The notes beneath the pieces are model-generated. The model had not been told where the DNA came from. It did not search any database and saw nothing but the letters and a program-made list of their open reading frames with translations. The translations under genes and the position numbers were made by a program. Positions 59,016 through 64,000 of a DNA stretch of 64,000 bases are shown one piece after another. The stretch comes from CAYGYG01 sp964354155 (GTDB lineage Bacteria; Hydrothermota; Tepidihabitantia; SM23-42; CAYGYG01): positions 76,756 to 140,755 of the forward strand of contig CAYGYG010000003.1 in assembly GCA_964354155.1 (NCBI GenBank). The letters run 5' to 3'. Numbering within the stretch: position 1 is the stretch's first letter; each line of letters starts with the position of its first letter.

Positions 59016-61418
59016 AGGCGGGCGAGGTGGTTTGCGGCGGAGTGCCAGCGCGAGCAGGGCGAGCGCGACGGCCAGCGAGCCAAGGGATATCGCAAGACCG
59101 AAATTGAAATACGGTGACGAGAACACAAAGCGCACCGTGTGGTGACCGGCCTCAAGGCGAACGGCGCGGAAGGTGTAATTGGCGCGATAGACGCGCACCG
59201 CCTGGTCGTCTACGGTCGCTTTCCAGAGAGGGTAGTAGTTGTCGGTCAGGACCAGGAACCCGGGCTGGGCCAGGGTGGCTTGGACCAAAACCCGGTCCGG
59301 TTCGTAATCGGCGATCTCAACCTGTGCCGCGGCGATGCTGTCAACGGACTGCGGCACGCCCGGGTCCGTTTCGAGGATGACGGCGCGAGCCGGATTGAAA
59401 GCCGTCGACTTTATGGTTTCAAGGATGGCGTGCTTCTCGGCAATGACGGTATACTGCGGAACAACAAAGGCACGGGGCAGGCAAGAGAGGTTCTGGTAGA
59501 TTTGCCTCGACCCTTGATAAAAGAGCTTGAAATGAGCGGGGTTCGTCACGTAGCGGACGGTCTTGATCATGGCGTCGACTCGCGGGTCGGGATTGAATTC
59601 GGGGATCTGGGATAAATCGTAGTTGGGCATGATCACATACTTCGCGTTGAGGAGATTGAGGATGTTGGGGTAGAAGAGGTTCTTGGGTTCGAACATAACG
59701 CTGTGTTCGGCGCCGATGAATTCCTGGTAGCGGTACAAATGGTTGCCGTGTTCGCCGCCAACGCTCTGAATACTATGCAACATCAGATAGTTATCTTCGG
59801 GCCGGCGGTAGTCAAAAGGAAAGACCCGGAAAAGGGACTTGTCCTCACTCAGTACGCGCACTATGTCATCCGGTGCAAAATACTTCGATGGCGGCGGCAC
59901 CGTATTGATGTAGTTCTTCTCGATACGCCACATATCGATGAAGAAAACGGCTCCGGCGATAAGGGTGAAGACGGCCAGGCTGAGTCTCTTTCGATGCAAA
60001 AGGTAGGTCAGGATTGAGTATCCGAGCGTCAGGATGAAGAGAATGAAAACACCGGTCTGGAAATGCGGGTAGTCAGCGGAAAGAATACGCTCTCGGCCTT
60101 TGGCCAGGGGTGAGAGCAGGCTGATAAAGCCTTGGGCGAAGATGGTCACTACCACCCACAGCATGAATGCCCCGGCACAGATGTAGAAAGCAAGACGGCT
60201 CTTCTTATTAGCTTCATCGCTGAGGAGTCGGTGCCCCCCGAGACCGGCGAGGACCGCGATCGCGAATGAGAAGACGTAGAAGATCTGAGAAGGAGCACGG
60301 GTCTTGCTCACATAGGGCAGAAATGTATAGAACAGCCAGTATACCGGCGTGTGCCCGCCCCAGGCAAAGACGAGCGAAAAGACGCCGAGTACCAGAAGGA
60401 ATTTGGTCAATGGGTTCTTCCAGTCTTTGAGGAAGGCAAACACGGCCAGCAGCAACGGCAGGATGCCGATGTACTCAGTGTGAAGTTTGAAGTAGTTTCG
60501 TCCCCAGTAGTTGTCAAGTATGCCTGAGAAATGGGGCGTAAGCAGGTTAAAAACCTCTTCGGGCGGCATCGCCCAGGAGGTTGCCCAGGCATAGCCCCGT
60601 CCCAGGCCGCCTCGCGGGGAGAAGTTTATGTAGTTGAACACCGGGAGAATCAGACATGCGGCCAGGGCAATGCCGATTACCGCGGCCAGCACGTAAGACA
60701 GTCCGGGTTTGACGCAGGCCCTCGGTCCGGCCGCGCGCCACGTGGTTATCGTTTTGTAGACGACGAAGAAGACGGAAGCAAGCGCGAGATAATAAGCCAT
60801 CTGCACGTGGGGTGAGAGTATCGCCAGGGCGAAGAAGAATCCGGTGAGAATAAAATAATAGAATCGCTTTTGTTCATAGCCCCGGTTTATGAAGAAGATC
60901 ACACCGGGCAAGAGGCAGTTGACGATAAGCCGTCCGTCCTGACCGGCATTGATGAGCGAGACAATACAGCCGGTCATCATGTAGAAGAGCCCGCTCAGGA
61001 AGGCAACCGGCGCGCTCACTTTTTGATCGCGGACAAAGAGATAAGTGAAGAATCCGGCGATGGGCAGGTGGATCAGATAGAGAAGAACGGGCACCACATG
61101 GGCGGCGAATACCTGCCTGAGGATTATTGTTGCCGGATAGAGTATATCCCCGAAGAAAGCATCGACCACGGGGACGCCGCCAAAGGTGTACGGTTGCCAG
61201 AGCCGGAAGCCGTACTTGGCCAGGAACGACCGGTTCATGTACCCCGAGGCCAGAAAGTCACTGCCGGCCGTCATGCGTCCGCTGAAAAGTGATTCCCACA
61301 GCACAAGCAGGACAACGATGAAATACATCAGCAAAACAAAACTGCTATTGCCGAACAAATCACTAATGAAGCTTGATTTGCCTGGTTGGGTTTTCTTATC
61401 TTTGTCCTTCTTCGCCAT
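59001..61418 (-). CDS. YfhO family membrane protein
   Basis: 805 residues, larger paralog of the 23056 gene. A Lys-rich cytoplasmic start (AKKDKDKKTQPGK), then thirteen or so membrane helices to about residue 500 with LWQPYTFGGVPVVDAFFGDIL in the first external loop, an external domain ending LTDNYYPLWKATVDDQAVRVYR (YfhO signature), a final helix and a basic tail. It is probably a polyprenyl-phosphate-sugar-dependent GT-C enzyme acting outside the inner membrane; substrate unknown. GGAGG precedes ATG 61418. Second gene of an operon led by the UPF0104 protein, an association that suggests glycolipid or glycan modification. Confidence 0.87.
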   Translation of the reverse strand: MAKKDKDKKTQPGKSSFISDLFGNSSFVLLMYFIVVLLVLWESLFSGRMTAGSDFLASGYMNRSFLAKYGFRLWQPYTFGGVPVVDAFFGDILYPATIILRQVFAAHVVPVLLYLIHLPIAGFFTYLFVRDQKVSAPVAFLSGLFYMMTGCIVSLINAGQDGRLIVNCLLPGVIFFINRGYEQKRFYYFILTGFFFALAILSPHVQMAYYLALASVFFVVYKTITTWRAAGPRACVKPGLSYVLAAVIGIALAACLILPVFNYINFSPRGGLGRGYAWATSWAMPPEEVFNLLTPHFSGILDNYWGRNYFKLHTEYIGILPLLLAVFAFLKDWKNPLTKFLLVLGVFSLVFAWGGHTPVYWLFYTFLPYVSKTRAPSQIFYVFSFAIAVLAGLGGHRLLSDEANKKSRLAFYICAGAFMLWVVVTIFAQGFISLLSPLAKGRERILSADYPHFQTGVFILFILTLGYSILTYLLHRKRLSLAVFTLIAGAVFFIDMWRIEKNYINTVPPPSKYFAPDDIVRVLSEDKSLFRVFPFDYRRPEDNYLMLHSIQSVGGEHGNHLYRYQEFIGAEHSVMFEPKNLFYPNILNLLNAKYVIMPNYDLSQIPEFNPDPRVDAMIKTVRYVTNPAHFKLFYQGSRQIYQNLSCLPRAFVVPQYTVIAEKHAILETIKSTAFNPARAVILETDPGVPQSVDSIAAAQVEIADYEPDRVLVQATLAQPGFLVLTDNYYPLWKATVDDQAVRVYRANYTFRAVRLEAGHHTVRFVFSSPYFNFGLAISLGSLAVALALLALALRRKPPRPPVSNS

Positions 61419-61426
61419 TTCGCCTC

Positions 61427-62332
61427 CTAACGTTGTTTCCTGGGCCGGATGATCAAACTAACGCCAAAAATGATGATTTCGAAAAGCGTGAGCCAAATAC
61501 GGGAAAGAAAACTGATGCCGATCGCCAAGCCCGGGGGCATAATTGTCGACAGCCCCAACGACATGATGCCTTCGCGGACGCCCAATCCCCCCGGGGCAAA
61601 AGGCGCGAGAAAGCCGAGGATCCACGACGTCGCGTATACAAACACAACCGTTGGCAGGTTGGTCAACGGTACTCGGTACAACGAATTCATCAATAGGTAG
61701 AAACCCGCGATTTGTGTGACCCACAGACCGAGGTAGTAAAAGGACAGAACGATCATGCGACCAAACGGCAATGGAATCACCATCTTTTCTTTCTTGAGAA
61801 CCGTCAAGATCGAGTTCGCAATGAAACTGAGCACTGCCGGGTGGACAATTGATATACCGAGGACGATTACGAGGAGAATGACCCAGAGGGGGAGGGGAGT
61901 TTGGGCTCGCGTTGACAAGAGCGATGCCAACACAATGATGGTTCCCCAGACTACGGTCAAGACCGTTTCGACAAGCACGCTCAGCGCAACATTTACGCCT
62001 TTCAAGTTGGACTGCTTGGCCATATACACTCGGCCCAGAAAGAACCAGATCTTGCCCGGCATGTACTTGCCCATTTGTGAAGTGCCCATAATCCAAAACG
62101 AACTGCGGAAGTCCAGTCGGTCGCCAAGGCTGCTGAGAATGCCTTGCCAGGCCTTGATGAAAATAAGAAAGGTGGCAAGGAGCAGGAGATAGGACAGAAT
62201 GATGGGCAGGGGACTGAACCGTATCTTGTCAAAGGGGATGCTCTGCCAGTTTCTTGCGAAATCCCTTATCAGGAAGAAGAAGATTATGGAAATCAATGCG
62301 GCCGAGAGCAGTTTTCGTAGAGTTTGATGCAC
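61427..62332 (-). CDS. UPF0104 / lysylphosphatidylglycerol synthase TM-region flippase-like protein
   Basis: 301 residues from GTG 62332, six bases after a consensus -10. Eight membrane helices; typical motifs GTSQMGKYMPGKIWFFLGR and FLAPFAPGGLGVREGIMSL, the G-x-R-E signature of the UPF0104/AglD-like family. Homologous regions in MprF flip aminoacyl lipids, so a lipid flippase or transfer role is plausible. First gene of the operon with the YfhO-like and PaaX-like genes. Confidence 0.88.
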   Translation of the reverse strand: MHQTLRKLLSAALISIIFFFLIRDFARNWQSIPFDKIRFSPLPIILSYLLLLATFLIFIKAWQGILSSLGDRLDFRSSFWIMGTSQMGKYMPGKIWFFLGRVYMAKQSNLKGVNVALSVLVETVLTVVWGTIIVLASLLSTRAQTPLPLWVILLVIVLGISIVHPAVLSFIANSILTVLKKEKMVIPLPFGRMIVLSFYYLGLWVTQIAGFYLLMNSLYRVPLTNLPTVVFVYATSWILGFLAPFAPGGLGVREGIMSLGLSTIMPPGLAIGISFLSRIWLTLFEIIIFGVSLIIRPRKQR

Positions 62333-62338
62333 CGCGTT

Positions 62339-62366
62339 ATTATACCTTGATTGGATGCGTTGTCAA
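62339..62366 (-). promoter_or_regulatory. Promoter for the UPF0104-YfhO-PaaX operon
   Basis: TTGACA (62361-62366) and TATAAT (62339-62344), 16-bp spacer, six bases before GTG 62332. Confidence 0.8.
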
Positions 62367-62398
62367 TGGGATAGCGGATTCGCTGCCTGCACGTAGCG

Positions 62399-62426
62399 TT
62401 GACAATTCGCGGTGCACGTGTATAAT
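62399..62426 (+). promoter_or_regulatory. Promoter for the 62432 methyltransferase
   Basis: Perfect TTGACA (62399-62404) and TATAAT (62421-62426), 16-bp spacer, five bases before ATG 62432. Confidence 0.8.
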
Positions 62427-62431
62427 GTCTC

Positions 62432-63265
62432 ATGGACCAAAGGGAATTCTCGCAGAGGATCAATGCCTTGGTTGACGATATCCGACGCAAGACGCTGGAA
62501 GGCGAAGCGCTTGATTTCTTGGGCAAATGCGTCAGGGCCTATTCCTCCAAGGGGCATCTTTGGAATAATCACCGGGATCTGGAGCTGGTCCGTGAGCTCA
62601 CGCCGCCCCCGCGGCGGATACTCGATTTTGGCTGTGGCATCGGGATCCAGACATATCTGCTTGCCGAAATGGGATACCGGGTCACCGGTCTGGAAACGGT
62701 TTGCGATAAATCGCTGGCGGGGTTTCTCAAACAGAAAGCACAAGTCCATATTGAGACGCGTGATGAAAGTATGCGAGCGGCCTGGCGGATCATCAAGAAC
62801 CGAAATCGGCGGGTTGATTTCGATGTCTATGATGGGGTGCACTTACCGTACTCGAGCGGAACGTTCGATATTGCCTTTTCCTATGCCGTGCTCGAGCACA
62901 TCCCGAAGCCGGACGTGCCGGGCATTGTCCAGGGCATTTACAAGGTCCTGAAGCCAGGGGGTGTATTTTACGTTTTCCAGCTGCCACAGGTCTATTCGTA
63001 CACCGAGTTCCTGGCTCGCAGGCTCAACCTCGAAGCGCACGAGTTTCTGTGGAGTTTTTCGGAGATGGATCGGGTCCTGGAAAGCGCCGGTTTCAAGATC
63101 TTCCGACAGGAACGAGCCGACATGCTGTTCAACCATCCGCATCAATTGGTCAATCCTTTTTTTTCAATGCTGAGACCGGTCAACCGGTTTCTGCTCGCCA
63201 CTCCTTTGTCGGAATTCTGTCACCACCTTTCAATCGTCGCGCGTAAGTCCCGGCTGTCCAGGTGA
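62432..63265 (+). CDS. Class I SAM-dependent methyltransferase
   Basis: 277 residues. Rossmann methyltransferase with ILDFGCGIGIQTYLLAE (motif I, SAM-binding), VTGLETV (acidic end of strand 2), VHLPYSSGTFDIAFSYAVLEH (motif IV region) and LKPGGVFYVFQLP. These features place it in the UbiE/Methyltransf_11 group. An N-terminal helix of about 55 residues precedes the domain. Substrate unknown; nearby glycan genes suggest a lipid or sugar target but this is weak. Leaderless start fixed by the promoter. Confidence 0.88.
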   Translation: MDQREFSQRINALVDDIRRKTLEGEALDFLGKCVRAYSSKGHLWNNHRDLELVRELTPPPRRILDFGCGIGIQTYLLAEMGYRVTGLETVCDKSLAGFLKQKAQVHIETRDESMRAAWRIIKNRNRRVDFDVYDGVHLPYSSGTFDIAFSYAVLEHIPKPDVPGIVQGIYKVLKPGGVFYVFQLPQVYSYTEFLARRLNLEAHEFLWSFSEMDRVLESAGFKIFRQERADMLFNHPHQLVNPFFSMLRPVNRFLLATPLSEFCHHLSIVARKSRLSR

Positions 63266-63347
63266 ACGGTAGTCGCCAAAACCTCATCAAGGGTGAGTTT
63301 GAATCAGAACTCTGTGCAGTTGACTTGTCCAGGGCATGAAAGAAAGC

Positions 63348-63375
63348 TTGACAAACACGAGAGACTCGGTATACT
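63348..63375 (+). promoter_or_regulatory. Promoter and leader of the 63415 gene
   Basis: TTGACA (63348-63353) and TATACT (63370-63375), 16-bp spacer. The leader is about 33 bases with AGGAGG (63404-63409) before ATG 63415. Confidence 0.7.
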
Positions 63376-63414
63376 TCGTGTAAATAGGTCAGATATCGGA
63401 CCTAGGAGGCGTAT

Positions 63415-63969
63415 ATGCTCGGACGAATAGGGATTGTGATATGCTTCATATTCTGTCTTGTCGGTAGTATCGATGGAAAGGTGTGGGATACAAGTCATGC
63501 TGACGTGGACGGTGACGGAGTTGACGAGGGAATTGACTATGTGATAGGGGAAAACGGTGAACCGAATGTCCCCTATGTCTATCAGCCGATTTCTCATTTT
63601 CACGCCTGGAACACAGTAAGAACATGCATGGGCACGACCCGGCTGCGCCAGGTACTTACGAAAGGCGGGCAGGTCCTTCTGGACACGGGCGAGCCAACTT
63701 TCATCAATTGGGTGTTCTACTACGTCGACACCTACTATGAAAGTATGCGAATCTCTACTGTGGGCGACAAGGTCGTCATCCGGTGGGAATCGCCCGGTGC
63801 TGTCCTGGAACGCATTGTGTACTTGACCGATGACTTCGGCTTGAATCGATTCAGGATGTGGCTGAAGGGCCAGGACGGCGCGGAAACGTTCCTGGGGGAG
63901 ACTGCCCTACTAATCGTTTGGAATGACGGCATGACGACTATTGAGGGTAGTGTATACTATTCTGTGTAA
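63415..63969 (+). CDS. Small secreted protein with calcium-loop-like motif
   Basis: 184 residues. Signal peptide (LGRIGIVICFIFCLVGS, cleavage near residue 20), then ADVDGDGVDEGIDY, a DxDxDG loop of the dockerin/EF-hand type, and a beta-rich body rich in aromatic residues (INWVFYYVDTYYESMRI). It ends YYSV without a sorting domain. I do not recognise the family. It has its own promoter with a strong Shine-Dalgarno site, as does the other secreted-protein operon at 30888. Confidence 0.75.
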   Translation: MLGRIGIVICFIFCLVGSIDGKVWDTSHADVDGDGVDEGIDYVIGENGEPNVPYVYQPISHFHAWNTVRTCMGTTRLRQVLTKGGQVLLDTGEPTFINWVFYYVDTYYESMRISTVGDKVVIRWESPGAVLERIVYLTDDFGLNRFRMWLKGQDGAETFLGETALLIVWNDGMTTIEGSVYYSV

Positions 63970-64000
63970 ATTCCCTATTGTATTAAAAAGACAAGGGCGT

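Overview
The window comes from a double-membraned (diderm) bacterium. Evidence for this is a Wza-type polysaccharide exporter, predicted outer-membrane beta-barrels and secreted proteins with C-terminal FlgD-like/type IX sorting-like domains. Archease, an AmmeMemoRadiSam-type radical SAM enzyme, DUF1015, membrane-bound NfeD protease, YfhO-like giants and secreted DGTNYLVVW-repeat proteins together suggest an uncultured lineage near the FCB superphylum, for example candidate division WOR-3 (Stahlbacteria). This placement is inference from family content; no 16S or ribosomal marker is present.

Layout. 1-12.2 kb is a surface-polysaccharide locus: a minus-strand run Wza, WecB, Wzz, O-antigen ligase, flippase and glycosyltransferase, then two plus-strand and two minus-strand glycosyltransferases; the last gene runs off the left edge. 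12.4-18.4 kb holds tRNA-Ile(GAT), an MscS channel with a cyclic-nucleotide domain, a probable serine-synthesis cluster (SPT-type aminotransferase, short SerA, DUF1015) and YjbQ. 18.5-25.2 kb has a lone glycosyltransferase, an unknown helical protein, a radical SAM protein paired with a tryptophanase-like lyase, and a YfhO-like membrane protein. 25.8-30.6 kb is a tightly coupled housekeeping operon (smpB, amidase, murI, rph, GxxExxY protein, RluD). 30.9-42.1 kb is a secreted-protein island with three large tandem-repeat paralogs, one secreted protein interrupted by an in-frame TGA, and a Tat-signal radical SAM enzyme. 42.1-52.4 kb has YihY, an NfeD operon running through two barrel-like proteins, a methyltransferase and an NtrC-type regulator, then RibF and a tRNA-Met/coiled-coil unit. 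52.7-58.1 kb has glmM-glmS and galT-HAD-archease. 58.2-64 kb has a PaaX-like regulator, a second YfhO protein, a UPF0104-type flippase, a methyltransferase and a small secreted protein.

The clearest cross-cutting signal is promoter architecture. Near-consensus TTGACA/TATAAT promoters, usually with a 16-bp spacer, lie directly before first genes, and in at least eleven cases the -10 box ends only 5-9 bases before the start codon. Those mRNAs should be leaderless, and this corrects several start sites. Internal operon genes instead use Shine-Dalgarno sites or ATGA-type overlaps. Other notable structure: two copies of a dyad-symmetric 36-bp element bracket the PaaX-like gene; a dispersed low-complexity tract (ctcgctactt-like) sits at gene 3' ends and inside the same loop of the C-terminal domain of all three repeat proteins; several MITE-like palindromic repeats lie between genes; and the in-frame TGA has a SECIS-like hairpin just downstream. 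No CRISPR array, transposase or prophage gene was seen.
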